Assembly (NCBI RefSeq): GCF_014836635.1
Contig: NZ_JACSQL010000002.1
Coordinates: forward strand, 496,001-560,000
Origin: Paenibacillus gallinarum
GTDB lineage: Bacteria; Bacillota; Bacilli; Paenibacillales; Paenibacillaceae
Direction of reading: 5' to 3'
DNA length: 64,000 nucleotides
The notes under the pieces: generated by a model
The model's input: only the letters and a program-made list of their open reading frames with translations
The model's database searches: none
Told to the model about the DNA's origin: nothing
Made by a program: the position numbers and the translations under genes
Part shown: in pieces, positions 33,786 to 45,210 of the stretch
Position numbering within the stretch: position 1 is the first letter of the stretch
Layout: each line of letters opens with the position of its first letter

Positions 33786-33839
33786 ATGACGCTTACCGAT
33801 CTACCGACCGACTATAACAGAGAAATAAAAATAGAATAA
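33786..33839 (+). CDS. Possible 17-aa ORF before pflB
   Basis: ATG after GGAGGAAGGAGATGAATTA opens 17 codons (MTLTDLPTDYNREIKIE). The ribosome site is strong, but the peptide is short and lies before the pflB promoter, so it may be chance. Confidence 0.2.
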   Translation: MTLTDLPTDYNREIKIE

Positions 33840-33851
33840 CAGTTTAAACCA

Positions 33852-33894
33852 TGTGATTTTTATCACAGAGTAGGTGTGAGATATGTTCTATAAT
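33852..33894 (+). promoter_or_regulatory. FNR-dependent pflB promoter
   Basis: TGTGA-ttttta-TCACA (33852-33867) is a perfect FNR-type box. TATAAT at 33889-33894 is the -10, predicting a start near 33901. The box centre is then 41.5 bp upstream, the textbook class II position. Confidence 0.8.
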
Positions 33895-33900
33895 TCAAGG

Positions 33901-34123
33901 TGTAAAGCAGTTCCATGAAATAGTCGCTTCCCTTGAAAAGTGAAGAGAAGGGGTTATAACAAGCTTGGAAGTGAAAATAGTCACATAGTTAGGCAGCTGT
34001 TATAACAGTTTCACAGTTAGTAGGAGTACAGATTTCATGGATTTTGTTCGGACCAGGCCCTTCCTTCACGCCTTGTCCTCTCAATGAGTCCAGATTAAAC
34101 CATAAATTATTGGAGGGATTACC
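33901..34123 (+). promoter_or_regulatory. Long pflB leader with inverted repeats
   Basis: The inferred untranslated leader is about 223 bases. It contains AGTGA-aaatag-TCACA (33970-33985), a second imperfect FNR-type site downstream of the start, and GTTATAAC twice (33953-33960 and 33999-34006), the second within the palindrome CTGTTATAACAG. These could repress transcription or form RNA structure. I see no known riboswitch. Confidence 0.4.
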
Positions 34124-36385
34124 ATGGCGGTAACCGAAAAAGAAGTGCAAAGTGTACAAACCGGTTGGAGAAGCTTTCAAAAAGGCAAATGGACAAAAGA
34201 AGTAAATGTAAATGACTTTCTACAAAAAAACTTGAAACCTTATGAAGGAAATGAAAGTTTCCTAGCAGGGGCAACTGAAAATACAAAAGCACTTTGGGAG
34301 ATCGTAATGGATCTTACCAAAAAAGAAAGAGAAAATGGTGGAGTTCTCGATGTAGATGTAAATACACCTTCTACTATTGTTTCTCACAAACCAGGTTATC
34401 TTGATAAAGAGAAAGAACAAATTGTAGGGGTACAAACAGATGCTCCATTCAAACGTTCTATCCAACCTTTCGGCGGCATTCGCATGATGGTAGACGCTTG
34501 TAAAGCATATGGCTTTGAACTTCCGCAAGAAATTATTGATATGTTTACGACCATCCGTAAAACGCATAACCAAGGGGTATTTGACGCTTATACCCAAGAA
34601 ATGAGAAATGCTCGTAAAGCAGGGATTATCACAGGTTTGCCAGATGCTTATGGCCGCGGTCGTATCATTGGTGACTACCGCAGAGCAGCACTTTACGGTG
34701 TGGATTTCCTGATTAAAGATAAAAAGAGAGAACTGAATGAACTCGAAGTTGATGTGATTGATGAAGATATCATCCGTCTTCGTGAAGAACTTTCAGAACA
34801 AATTCGTGCTTTGCAAGAACTGAAACAACTGGGTGAAATGCACGGTTTCGATATCTCTGGCCCAGCACGTAATGCGAAAGAAGCTTTCCAATGGGTATAC
34901 TTCGCTTACCTTGCAGCAATTAAAGAACAAAATGGTGCAGCAATGTCTCTTGGACGTGTATCTTCCTTCCTTGATATCTACATTGAACGTGACCTGGAAG
35001 AAGGAACACTAACTGAGCAAGAAGCTCAAGAGCTTGTAGACCATTTTGTAATGAAACTCAGAATTGTTAAATTCCTGCGTACACCAGATTACAACGAGCT
35101 GTTCAGTGGAGACCCAACATGGGTTACTGAATCCATCGGTGGTATGGGCATGGACGGAAGAACTCGTGTAACGAAAAACAGCTTCCGCTTCCTTCATACT
35201 TTGTATAACCTTGGTGCAGCTCCAGAGCCAAACTTAACTGTACTTTGGTCTGAACAACTGCCAGAAGGGTTTAAAAAATATTGTGCGAAAGTTTCCATTG
35301 AAACAAGTTCCATTCAATATGAAAATGACGATCTGATGCGTCCAATCTACGGTGACGACTATGGTATTGCATGCTGCGTATCCGCAATGCGTATTGGTAA
35401 ACAAATGCAATTCTTTGGCGCACGTGCAAACTTAGCAAAAGCACTTCTGTACGCAATCAACGGTGGTGTTGATGAAAAACTGGGTATGCAAGTTGGACCT
35501 GAGTACCCTGCAATTACATCTGAAGTATTGAACTATGACGAAGTTATGAAACGCTTCAAACCAATGATGGAATGGCTCGCTAAACTCTACATGAACACAC
35601 TGAATGTGATTCACTATATGCATGATAAATACAGCTACGAGCGTATTGAAATGGCGCTGCATGATCGCGACGTTCTGCGCACGATGGCTTGCGGTATTGC
35701 TGGACTTTCGGTTGCTGCTGACTCCCTGAGCGCAATTAAATACGCTAAGGTTCGTCCAATCCGTGACGAGCGCGGTATTGCTGTTGATTTTGAAATCGAA
35801 GGCGACTTCCCTTGCTATGGTAACAATGATGATCGTGTAGACCAAATCGCTGTTGAGCTGGTTGAATCGTTCATGACCATGATTCGTAAACACAAAGCTT
35901 ATCGCAATGCAGTACCTACACAATCCATTCTTACCATTACTTCTAACGTTGTATATGGTAAGAAAACAGGAACTACGCCAGATGGACGTAAAGCAGGCGA
36001 ACCATTTGCACCAGGTGCGAACCCAATGCATGGACGTGATAAAAAAGGTGCACTTGCAAGTCTTAGCTCAGTAGCAAAACTGCCATATGAGCATAGCTTA
36101 GATGGAATCTCTAATACGTTCTCTATTGTTCCAAAAGCGCTGGGTAAAGAAGAAGACAACCAAAAAACAAACCTAACTTCCATGATGGACGGTTATTTTG
36201 GAAGTGGAGCGCATCACTTGAACGTTAACGTATTTAACCGCGAACAATTGATTGACGCAATGGAACACCCAGAAGATTATCCGCAGCTTACAGTTCGTGT
36301 ATCCGGTTATGCGGTTAACTTCATCAAACTGACGAAAGAACAACAACTTGATGTTATTAACCGTACGTTCCACGGCAGCATGTAA
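34124..36385 (+). CDS. pflB: Formate acetyltransferase (pyruvate formate-lyase)
   Basis: The 753-aa glycyl-radical enzyme converts pyruvate and CoA to acetyl-CoA and formate without oxygen. [12 protein letters not shown] (about residues 412-423) holds the catalytic Cys pair, and RVSGYAVNF near the C-terminus holds the radical glycine. Length matches the family. The ATG follows GGAGGG. The activase gene pflA follows 46 bases later, with no terminator between, so they form an operon. Confidence 0.97.
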   Translation: MAVTEKEVQSVQTGWRSFQKGKWTKEVNVNDFLQKNLKPYEGNESFLAGATENTKALWEIVMDLTKKERENGGVLDVDVNTPSTIVSHKPGYLDKEKEQIVGVQTDAPFKRSIQPFGGIRMMVDACKAYGFELPQEIIDMFTTIRKTHNQGVFDAYTQEMRNARKAGIITGLPDAYGRGRIIGDYRRAALYGVDFLIKDKKRELNELEVDVIDEDIIRLREELSEQIRALQELKQLGEMHGFDISGPARNAKEAFQWVYFAYLAAIKEQNGAAMSLGRVSSFLDIYIERDLEEGTLTEQEAQELVDHFVMKLRIVKFLRTPDYNELFSGDPTWVTESIGGMGMDGRTRVTKNSFRFLHTLYNLGAAPEPNLTVLWSEQLPEGFKKYCAKVSIETSSIQYENDDLMRPIYGDDYGIACCVSAMRIGKQMQFFGARANLAKALLYAINGGVDEKLGMQVGPEYPAITSEVLNYDEVMKRFKPMMEWLAKLYMNTLNVIHYMHDKYSYERIEMALHDRDVLRTMACGIAGLSVAADSLSAIKYAKVRPIRDERGIAVDFEIEGDFPCYGNNDDRVDQIAVELVESFMTMIRKHKAYRNAVPTQSILTITSNVVYGKKTGTTPDGRKAGEPFAPGANPMHGRDKKGALASLSSVAKLPYEHSLDGISNTFSIVPKALGKEEDNQKTNLTSMMDGYFGSGAHHLNVNVFNREQLIDAMEHPEDYPQLTVRVSGYAVNFIKLTKEQQLDVINRTFHGSM

Positions 36386-36431
36386 GTAACTAGAAAAGTA
36401 CGCACAAGCGGGTGCGTGGAAGGATGATGAA

Positions 36432-37184
36432 ATGATGATAAAAGGACATATTCATTCATTGGAAACTTTCGGCACTGTCGATGGGCCAGGCATCCGCTTT
36501 GTGCTCTTTATGCAAGGTTGCCATCTCAAATGTCAGTATTGCCATAACCCTGATACTTGGGCACTTGACGGTGGAAAGACGATGACACTGGAAGAAGTTC
36601 TAAGTGAAATTGAGCCTTACTTGAATTACTACAAAAGTTCTGGTGGCGGTCTGACAGTCTCTGGTGGAGAACCAACGCTTCAAGCAGGATTTGTAGCAAG
36701 ACTTTTCCAAGAAGTGAAAAAACGTTGGGGTCTTCATACCACACTGGATAGTAACGGATTCAATGATATGAACCGCATAGAAGAACTAATTGAGGCAACG
36801 GACTTGGTTCTTCTTGATTTAAAGCATATCAATGATGAAAAGCATAAAGTATTAACTGGAAAATCCAATGAACGGATGCTGGAGACAGCTCGCTGGTTAT
36901 CGGATCATGGTAAGAAAATGTGGATTAGACATGTATATGTACCTGGTATTCATGATGATGAAGAAGATTTGCGTAACTTAGGACGATTTATCGGGACACT
37001 GAAAGGCGTCGAAAAGTTCGAAATTCTGCCTTATCACCAAATGGGTATTTATAAATGGGAACTTCTAGGTAAGGAATACCCGCTAGAAGGAGTACCATCT
37101 CCTACACAGGAAGAAGTGGATCGTGCATACCGACTCATTGAAGAAGGACGTATGGAATCACAGAACCTTCAATTTTCTTACTAA
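36432..37184 (+). CDS. pflA: Pyruvate formate-lyase activating enzyme
   Basis: The 250-aa radical SAM enzyme installs the glycyl radical on PflB. The 4Fe-4S motif CHLKCQYCHNPDTW (CxxxCxxC, about residues 30-37) and the SAM loop SGGGLTVSGGEPTLQ are clear. A hydrophobic start MMIKGHIHSLETFGTVDGPG is typical. It is the last gene of the pfl operon, with a strong terminator behind. The second ATG (36435) could also be used. Confidence 0.96.
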   Translation: MMIKGHIHSLETFGTVDGPGIRFVLFMQGCHLKCQYCHNPDTWALDGGKTMTLEEVLSEIEPYLNYYKSSGGGLTVSGGEPTLQAGFVARLFQEVKKRWGLHTTLDSNGFNDMNRIEELIEATDLVLLDLKHINDEKHKVLTGKSNERMLETARWLSDHGKKMWIRHVYVPGIHDDEEDLRNLGRFIGTLKGVEKFEILPYHQMGIYKWELLGKEYPLEGVPSPTQEEVDRAYRLIEEGRMESQNLQFSY

Positions 37185-37206
37185 TAAACGTTAGATATGT
37201 TATAAG

Positions 37207-37249
37207 AGAGATCTTTCTACGAATTAGCGTAGGGAGATCTCTTTTTTTT
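37207..37249 (+). terminator. Terminator of the pflBA operon
   Basis: AGAGATCT (37207-37214) and CTACG pair with CGTAG and AGATCTCT (37235-37242), followed by eight T. Confidence 0.92.
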
Positions 37250-37250
37250 G

Positions 37251-37514
37251 TTATTCGAAGATTTTATCCGTCCACTTCAAAACCTCATCTTTAGTAGATT
37301 TCTTCCATAACAAAGGGGTGAGACTACCTGCTGCTTCCCCAAATTTCTGCTGGTTAGTTTACGTACTGACAAAGAAACATTTTCTGAAAGCGTATAACAG
37401 CATTTCTTTGATGCCGAATAACTGTCAAAGGATGCTGTTTTTTGTTGTTTCTCGTAAAGTAGAGAGCAACTTTTCAGGACTAGGTGCGTCTAATACAATG
37501 ACATGATAAGGAAT
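37251..37514 (-). pseudogene. Remnant of a decayed minus-strand gene
   Basis: On the minus strand one frame reads protein-like for 88 codons but has two in-frame stops and no start. It begins IPYHVIVLDAPSPEKLLSTL, passes a TGA and a TAA, and ends TPLLWKKSTKDEVLKWTDKI plus two residues before a normal stop. The two end segments look like true coding sequence; I cannot name the family. The middle part overlaps a plus-strand terminator hairpin, which may have been inserted or evolved there. Confidence 0.35.
37396..37443 (+). terminator. Orphan terminator hairpin
   Basis: AACAGCAT (37396-37403) and CTTTGA pair with TCAAAG and ATGCTGTT (37432-37439), followed by six T. No plus-strand gene ends here, since pflA already has its own terminator. 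It may end a small RNA or act as an attenuator for the next gene. Confidence 0.6.
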
Positions 37515-37546
37515 TTATACAAAATAGATACAGAGGGAGTCGGAGA

Positions 37547-39799
37547 ATGAAATTCAAGAAATTAACGTTGCTCACCATATTAGCTCTATTCTCACAAGTG
37601 GTACCAGCATACACAGCAAGCGCAGAAATGGCCACGAATGAACCTGTTTCAAGTACGATTGTTCAGGAAGAATCACAGCTTGAAGAAACAGCTAACGAAG
37701 AAGTGAAAGTGGAAGGAAAAACGGATGTATCTGGTGTAACAGAACAAAAAGAAGACACCATTAATGGAACTCCAGAAGCCACTACAGAGGAAGCTACTGT
37801 TATCACAGGAGGAACGGTTACGGGTACTGTAGAAGATGTTACATCAAATTCAGAGGATCATAAGACTCCTGTTCAGACAGAAGAAAATCCAGTGGTTCCC
37901 GAAGCTCCAGAAGTTCCAGAGGTACAGCCGCTTAGCAGCAGCAGTCAGTTGATCCTCTATTATAATAGTAAAAAAATGGTCCAAGACGGTGTGACTTATT
38001 ATGCGCCGCAACCGATGCAAGTGAAAAACGGTGTATCTTATGTACCGATTCGCGCCTTGGTTGATCGGGTCGGATTCCGGGTTTCATATAACAACACCAC
38101 AAAAGAAACGAGTATCATTCAAGGTGATAATGAACTGAAGTTTAAAACGAACAGTAATAAATACAAGGTCAACGGAGTTTCGAAAACGATGAAAGGAACC
38201 TCCTATCAGACTCAAAATACCTTTATGGTGCCTCTAACAGCGATCACAGGAGCACTAGGGATCAAGTATAGTGTAGTTAATAAAAGCATCGTTATGAATT
38301 TATCTACAAAACCAATTGCGAGCTTCAGCATATCACCTTCTGAAGTGTATGCAGGACAAGCTGTTACATACAAGGCAGATGGGTTTTCTCCAAAAGGCCT
38401 GTCCATCATAAATGAACGTTGGGAAGGGAACAAAGACGTATTTGATGCTCCAGGGAAATATACGATCAAATACTATGTACAAGACTCTAGTGGTTCTTGG
38501 AGTGATCCTTATTCAATTACGGTCAATGTCCTGCGTCCTAATCAGCCGCCGGTAGCTTTGTTTGTAACGGATAAAGAAGAATATAAAATGGGCGAACTCA
38601 TTACGTACACAGATCAAAGTTCAGATGATGAAGCCATTGTGAAAACAGAATGGAATAATAATGCACTTGCCTTTTTTACGCCAGGTCCAAAAACAATCAG
38701 CCTGACAGTGAAGGATAATAAAGGATTAACAAATACCTACCAAAAAACGATTATCATTACGAATGAAACACTCTATTCGGTAACCGAATTTAATCAGTTA
38801 TTTACGCCCATCGGTGAAAAGTTCTCCTTTGACGGATCTGTTGTACCTACGTGGGCAAAAGTGAATTATTCGTATACGGATCATCCGAGCACGTTACTTC
38901 GTAGTAACAGCCCGGAAACGGTGTATAAGGAAGGTATCGTATACAAAGATACCGCGGTAGGTAACACACGTTTCTTAATTCATCATATGAATAATACGGG
39001 TAAAAGAGTGAAAATGTACGTTGTAGCGACAAACAAAAACTCTGCAACAGCAACCCTTCGTACAGAGAATCTGGGATTTGCTGGACCTACGAACATTGCA
39101 CAAGCAGCAGGAAAAAAAGCGGTTGAGCGTTACTTTACCACGATTCAGGATGATTCAAAACGTACAACGACTACATTAAAACCAGGGGAAAGCAAGCTAA
39201 TCCTGACGGATATGAGCAAAACAAGCATGAAGCAGCATGAGATCGTTTCTTTACTATCCGATGTGTATAGTGATTATCCGATTGAATATAACGTTGTTAT
39301 TATTGACGAAAATCTAAATCCGCTGAAGGTACTTTATAGACTTCCTATTCTTGATCGGGATGGAGTGCATAATCGGGGTACCTATCCAAATGCCACTCGG
39401 GAGATTACTTACAGCGACCGACTTGGAGAAAAGCCAGAACGACTCGTGATAGGGGATAATAAGGATGACCCGAATCTAACGGGAATGGACCCGATGATCG
39501 GTGTGGAAGCTTCTAACTCTGGTAACTTTGGGGTCCTCTATAAAATAACGCTGGAGCGTGTCGCACCTAATACTTTGATCTCCTTTAATCCAAGAGGAGG
39601 CACGTATACGGGTTACGCCATGGTAAATGGAGAGATAACTCCTCTTTATTCAGATGGCGCGGTTAGAGCTCCTAATGAACAGGCCGTATTATATCGTACG
39701 GGAGAATATGAACGTAAGGTAGAAATTTTACTCACAGCAGCACCGGCAAGCAGCCTTCCCGTTAACTTGCTGATTGCACCTTTACCAAGCAAAAATTAA
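37547..39799 (+). CDS. Secreted CAO-N / PKD-repeat surface protein
   Basis: The 750-aa protein has a signal peptide (about residues 1-26, ending AYTASA), then a 100-residue Glu/Thr/Val-rich linker. A CAO-N domain follows at about 135-250 (VPIRALVDRVGFRVSYN then VPLTAITGALGIKYS). Two PKD-like immunoglobulin folds sit at about 255-330 (ISPSEVYAGQAVTYKADGFS) and 335-405. The last 340 residues (410-750) match nothing I recognise. It is probably an envelope-associated protein that may scaffold or bind polymers. Monocistronic; ATG follows GAGGGAGTCGGAG. Confidence 0.82.
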   Translation: MKFKKLTLLTILALFSQVVPAYTASAEMATNEPVSSTIVQEESQLEETANEEVKVEGKTDVSGVTEQKEDTINGTPEATTEEATVITGGTVTGTVEDVTSNSEDHKTPVQTEENPVVPEAPEVPEVQPLSSSSQLILYYNSKKMVQDGVTYYAPQPMQVKNGVSYVPIRALVDRVGFRVSYNNTTKETSIIQGDNELKFKTNSNKYKVNGVSKTMKGTSYQTQNTFMVPLTAITGALGIKYSVVNKSIVMNLSTKPIASFSISPSEVYAGQAVTYKADGFSPKGLSIINERWEGNKDVFDAPGKYTIKYYVQDSSGSWSDPYSITVNVLRPNQPPVALFVTDKEEYKMGELITYTDQSSDDEAIVKTEWNNNALAFFTPGPKTISLTVKDNKGLTNTYQKTIIITNETLYSVTEFNQLFTPIGEKFSFDGSVVPTWAKVNYSYTDHPSTLLRSNSPETVYKEGIVYKDTAVGNTRFLIHHMNNTGKRVKMYVVATNKNSATATLRTENLGFAGPTNIAQAAGKKAVERYFTTIQDDSKRTTTTLKPGESKLILTDMSKTSMKQHEIVSLLSDVYSDYPIEYNVVIIDENLNPLKVLYRLPILDRDGVHNRGTYPNATREITYSDRLGEKPERLVIGDNKDDPNLTGMDPMIGVEASNSGNFGVLYKITLERVAPNTLISFNPRGGTYTGYAMVNGEITPLYSDGAVRAPNEQAVLYRTGEYERKVEILLTAAPASSLPVNLLIAPLPSKN

Positions 39800-39822
39800 G
39801 CATTAACAGAATAGCAGGATGG

Positions 39823-39857
39823 AACAGGACTCATTAATTCATAAAGAGTCCTGTTTT
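39823..39857 (+). terminator. Terminator of the CAO-N/PKD gene
   Basis: AACAGGACTC (39823-39832) pairs with GAGTCCTGTT (39846-39855), followed by TTTA. Confidence 0.85.
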
Positions 39858-39957
39858 ATGTAGCGACAAAAGGTAATTCTATGTTCGTTGACGCGGTACT
39901 TCATTTCAGGCATTATAGATATATAGACAGATTTGGTATGACGGGAGGGTAAAAGTC

Positions 39958-40425
39958 ATGCTGTCAACGAATCAGATTATCGAAGCCATGTCTAGCCAAG
40001 GACTTCGTATTACGGATCAACGTAAGACGCTCGCTAGACTTTTTGCTGAAACAGAAGGTTATTTGTCACCAAAGGATGTATACGAATATATGGGCCGGAC
40101 ATACAGCGGGCTCAGTTTTGATACGGTTTATCGAAATCTTAGAGTCATGCAGGAACTAGGTGTGCTTGAACAGGTCATCTTTGAGGATGGAGTGAAATTC
40201 AAGGCTTCTTGCAGCTCGGGACATCATCATCATCATCTGATCTGCCTTCAGTGTCAAAAGACGCTTCCTATTGAGTTTTGTCCAATGCAGCTTACGGATA
40301 CGCCAGATCAATTCCAAGTGGTGGAGCATAAGTTTGAAATCTTTGGTTATTGTAAAGACTGTCAATCATCTGGCAAAGTATCGCCTAAGACAGATCAGAA
40401 TCAAGCTTCTTCAAAGGGTCAGTAA
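39958..40425 (+). CDS. zur: Fur-family regulator, zinc-type (Zur)
   Basis: The 155-aa protein has a Fur-type winged helix ([25 protein letters not shown]) and the His-rich [11 protein letters not shown], with two CxxC pairs (CLQC and CKDC) that hold structural zinc. The short length, GYCKDCQ ending and neighbourhood of znuACB favour Zur over Fur or PerR. It should repress zinc uptake when zinc is plentiful. yidD follows after 2 bases. ATG follows GGGAGGG. Confidence 0.85.
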   Translation: MLSTNQIIEAMSSQGLRITDQRKTLARLFAETEGYLSPKDVYEYMGRTYSGLSFDTVYRNLRVMQELGVLEQVIFEDGVKFKASCSSGHHHHHLICLQCQKTLPIEFCPMQLTDTPDQFQVVEHKFEIFGYCKDCQSSGKVSPKTDQNQASSKGQ

Positions 40426-40427
40426 AG

Positions 40428-40661
40428 ATGAAGGTTACTCGTACGATTGCAAAAGCACCCGTTACATTTTACCGGAAATTTATATCACCACTGAAACCAC
40501 CGAGCTGCCGATTTTATCCGACTTGTTCGGCTTATGCACTAGAAGCGATCGAAGTTCATGGTGCGGTAAAAGGTTCATTGCTCTCCGCTAAACGAATTAT
40601 GAAATGTCATCCGTTACATCCGGGGGGCGTGGATTTGGTTCCACCAAAAAAAGGAAGTTAG
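40428..40661 (+). CDS. yidD: Membrane protein insertion efficiency factor YidD
   Basis: The 77-aa protein matches Yid[21 protein letters not shown], then [18 protein letters not shown], then [14 protein letters not shown]. The Cys residues and amphipathic N-terminal helix are conserved. It helps YidC/Oxa insert membrane proteins. It starts 2 bases after zur and is likely co-transcribed with it; yidD usually sits in the rnpA-yidC region, so this pairing with zur is a different context. Confidence 0.92.
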   Translation: MKVTRTIAKAPVTFYRKFISPLKPPSCRFYPTCSAYALEAIEVHGAVKGSLLSAKRIMKCHPLHPGGVDLVPPKKGS

Positions 40662-40744
40662 AATTCTTCCACATCATAGGCTTAAAGGCATGTGATAACC
40701 TTGACATGGATTGCGTTCGTTTAGTATTATTTTGATAAATTCAT

Positions 40745-41034
40745 ATGTTTCTTATGAAGGGATAAGTACAGTTACCATCTGCAGTACAGAGAGCCGGGGA
40801 AGCTGCAAACCGGTCTGTGGATCACTGGAAAATGGTCCTGGAGGAACCACTTTCGAGCCGTCTTCTATATACAAAGGAAGAGGTAAGGGAGTGGCGTGTT
40901 CCAGCGTTAATGGGTCCGGTTGATGAACACAACATAACCGGTTGAGCCTGTGATCCGTGAGGATCCAGGGAATTTGGGTGGTACCACGTGAGAATAACAG
41001 ACTCTCGTCCCATATGGGATGAGGGTCTTTTTGT
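40745..41034 (+). promoter_or_regulatory. T-box leader of metG
   Basis: The 5' part folds as stem I and carries ATG (40832) as a candidate Met specifier. GGGTGGTACCACG (40976-40988) is the T-box sequence that pairs with the tRNA 3' end. A terminator hairpin with T-run follows (GACTCTCGTCCC with GGGATGAGGGTC, about 41000-41032). Uncharged tRNA-Met should stabilise the antiterminator and switch on metG. Confidence 0.88.
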
Positions 41035-41062
41035 ATTGTCTTCTGGTATTTTCGCAGAATGA

Positions 41063-43096
<2,034 letters not shown>

Positions 43097-43186
43097 GTTT
43101 TTTATACAGGCTTATAAACATATAAAAAAGAGCATACTCGTAGGATGAAGGACATATGTCATTTCAGAATACGATATGCGGATAAG

Positions 43187-43210
43187 GCGTCCTTTCGGGG
43201 GCGCTTTTTT
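43187..43210 (+). terminator. Terminator of metG
   Basis: GCGTCC (43187-43192) pairs with GGGCGC through one G-T pair, with six T. Confidence 0.7.
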
Positions 43211-43225
43211 CCATTTGAAAAAGTA

Positions 43226-43254
43226 TTGACATCCAAAAGGCGGATACCTATACT
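43226..43254 (+). promoter_or_regulatory. Promoter of znuACB
   Basis: TTGACA (43226-43231) and TATACT (43249-43254) are 17 bp apart, a near-ideal housekeeping promoter. Transcription should start about 43261, just before the Zur-like box. Confidence 0.8.
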
Positions 43255-43267
43255 ACTATTTAGTAGT

Positions 43268-43286
43268 AATCGTTACGATTACGATT
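43268..43286. promoter_or_regulatory. Zur-like operator
   Basis: AATCGTTACGATTACGATT contains TCGTtA and TtACGA half-sites arranged as in Gram-positive Zur boxes. It lies right after the inferred start of znuACB, so bound Zur would block transcription when zinc is replete. Confidence 0.7.
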
Positions 43287-43325
43287 AAATATAGAATAAA
43301 ACAATGTAAATATGGAGTGGATGAA

Positions 43326-44381
43326 ATGAAAAACAGACTTACGAATTCAGCAAGAAGGTCACGGGTTTTTATGACCATTACCTTATGCAGTATCATGATG
43401 CTGATTATATCCGCATGCGGAAGCAATTCGAGTGATTCTTCACAAGGAAAAATTTCAGAGGACAAATTTAATGTAGTCACTAGTTTTTATCCGATTTATG
43501 AGTTTACAAAGGCGATTGGCGGAGATGATGTTAATGTGATTAATCTGCTGCCAACGGGTGTTGAACCACATGACTGGACACCGCGAAGTCAAGATATCGT
43601 AAATACATCCAAAGCTGGTTTGTTCTTATATAATGGTGCAGGGCTTGAAGCATGGGTTCCTAATTTTCTAAAAGGTTTAGATAAAGACTCCAATGTTAAA
43701 GCAGTGGAAGTGAGTACAGGCATTAATCTTATCGATTCGGAAGAGGAAGACCATACACATGAAGATGAAGCGCACGATGATCATGCTCATGAAGGCGAAG
43801 AACACGACGATCATGCGCATGAAAGTGAAGTTCAAGAAGACGATGGACATAATCATGGTTCCATTGATCCTCATACTTGGGTAAGTCCGAAGTCAGCGCT
43901 TGTTATGGCAGAGAACATCAAAAACAGTCTTGTTGAAGCGGACCCAGAACATAAAGCGGGCTATGAAGAGCGCTATGGTGAACTTAAACAGCAACTGGTA
44001 GATCTCGATGCGAAATTTACAGAACAACTTTCTAACGTATCGCAAAAAGAAATTGTGGTCTCTCACCAGGCATTTGGATATTTAGCACGTGATTATGGAT
44101 TGACACAGCACTCAATTATGGGTCTTTCACCTGATGCAGAACCAACAGGTCAAGATATTGTGAAACTTGCTAATCTGGTGAAGGAAGAAGGAATCCGCTA
44201 CATTTTCTTTGAAGAGTTAGTCTCTGATAAACTAGCCAAGACCCTTGCATCTGAGGCTGGTGTAGAAACGATGGTTCTTAACCCGGTAGAGGGACTTACA
44301 CAAGAACAATTGGAGAATGGAGATAATTACTTTACCCTGATGGAGAAAAATTTGCAAAATCTCGTAACAGCTTTACAATAG
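43326..44381 (+). CDS. znuA: Zinc ABC transporter substrate-binding lipoprotein ZnuA
   Basis: The 351-aa lipoprotein has the lipobox MLIISACGSN. The ZnuA/cluster 9 fold starts with VVTSFYPIYEFTKAIGGDDV, and GVEPHDWTPRSQD carries the first zinc His. A Glu/Asp/His-rich loop (about 135-180, six or more HDDHAH-type repeats) is the metal-collecting insertion. IDPHTWVSP and VVSHQAFGYLARDYGL carry later ligands. The frame starts at 43317, but GGAGTGG points to the ATG at 43326. Confidence 0.95.
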   Translation: MKNRLTNSARRSRVFMTITLCSIMMLIISACGSNSSDSSQGKISEDKFNVVTSFYPIYEFTKAIGGDDVNVINLLPTGVEPHDWTPRSQDIVNTSKAGLFLYNGAGLEAWVPNFLKGLDKDSNVKAVEVSTGINLIDSEEEDHTHEDEAHDDHAHEGEEHDDHAHESEVQEDDGHNHGSIDPHTWVSPKSALVMAENIKNSLVEADPEHKAGYEERYGELKQQLVDLDAKFTEQLSNVSQKEIVVSHQAFGYLARDYGLTQHSIMGLSPDAEPTGQDIVKLANLVKEEGIRYIFFEELVSDKLAKTLASEAGVETMVLNPVEGLTQEQLENGDNYFTLMEKNLQNLVTALQ

Positions 44382-44439
44382 AATGTGATCATACTTGATA
44401 ACTTTATCAAGGTTAGCTTAAGAAGAAGGAAGGAAGACC

Positions 44440-45189
44440 ATGCAAAAAGCTATTAATTTATGTCATGATCCGGTTCTTGAAATAAAGAATCTCTGTTTTT
44501 CATACGGTGAGCAGCAGGTCATCGAAAATCTGAACCTTACGGTGAAGGAAAGAGATTTTGTTGGCGTCATTGGATCAAACGGAGCGGGAAAAACGACGCT
44601 CATGCGCATGCTGGTCGGATTGTTACCTCCAGGTGATGGAGAGATTCGGTTGTTCGGTCAACCCATCGCTAAATTTAAGGACTGGGAACGGATCGGATAT
44701 GTACCGCAAAAGAACGCTTTTAATCCGCTCTTTCCAGCAACGGTTCGGGAAGTTGTTCTTTCCGGGCTTTATAATAACAAACATATTCTCCGTAAAATGA
44801 CGAAAAAGCATAAGCAGCAATGTGATGATGCTCTTGAAGTGATGCGGATCCAGGATTTGGCGGATAAAAGAATAGGACAGCTATCCGGAGGCCAGCAGCA
44901 GCGTGCATTCTTGGCCCGGGCGCTGATCAATCATCCTGACCTGCTGATTTTAGATGAACCTACGGTAGGTATTGATGCTGAGACACAGGCAAGTTTCTTT
45001 GAACTGATTACTCACATGCATAAACATCATCATATGACATTCCTGATGGTATCGCATGATATTGAGATGATCAAAGGATACCTTGGAAACGAACCTCAGC
45101 AGGTGAACGGTAAAATCAATTTTTACGTTCGTCATTCCCATGATCTGGAGAACTGTGTTCAGACAGATTTGCAACATTCGGTGTTATAG
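44440..45189 (+). CDS. znuC: Zinc ABC transporter ATPase ZnuC
   Basis: The 249-aa ATPase has Walker A GSNGAGKTT, the signature LSGGQQQRAFLARAL and Walker B LLILDEPTVGID. HHH near the D-loop (MHKHHHMTFLMVSHD) is typical of metal importers. It drives ZnuB. It starts 58 bases after znuA and precedes znuB in the same operon. Confidence 0.95.
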   Translation: MQKAINLCHDPVLEIKNLCFSYGEQQVIENLNLTVKERDFVGVIGSNGAGKTTLMRMLVGLLPPGDGEIRLFGQPIAKFKDWERIGYVPQKNAFNPLFPATVREVVLSGLYNNKHILRKMTKKHKQQCDDALEVMRIQDLADKRIGQLSGGQQQRAFLARALINHPDLLILDEPTVGIDAETQASFFELITHMHKHHHMTFLMVSHDIEMIKGYLGNEPQQVNGKINFYVRHSHDLENCVQTDLQHSVL

Positions 45190-45210
45190 GGGTCAAAGGA
45201 GTCGTGAAGA

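Noticed and set aside
34262..36373. Long frames opposite pflB (up to 199 codons)
   Set aside because: They mirror the codon bias of pflB and lack start signals or known domains.
37318..37506. Plus-strand 62-codon frame
   Set aside because: No ribosome site, and it overlaps the more protein-like minus-strand remnant.
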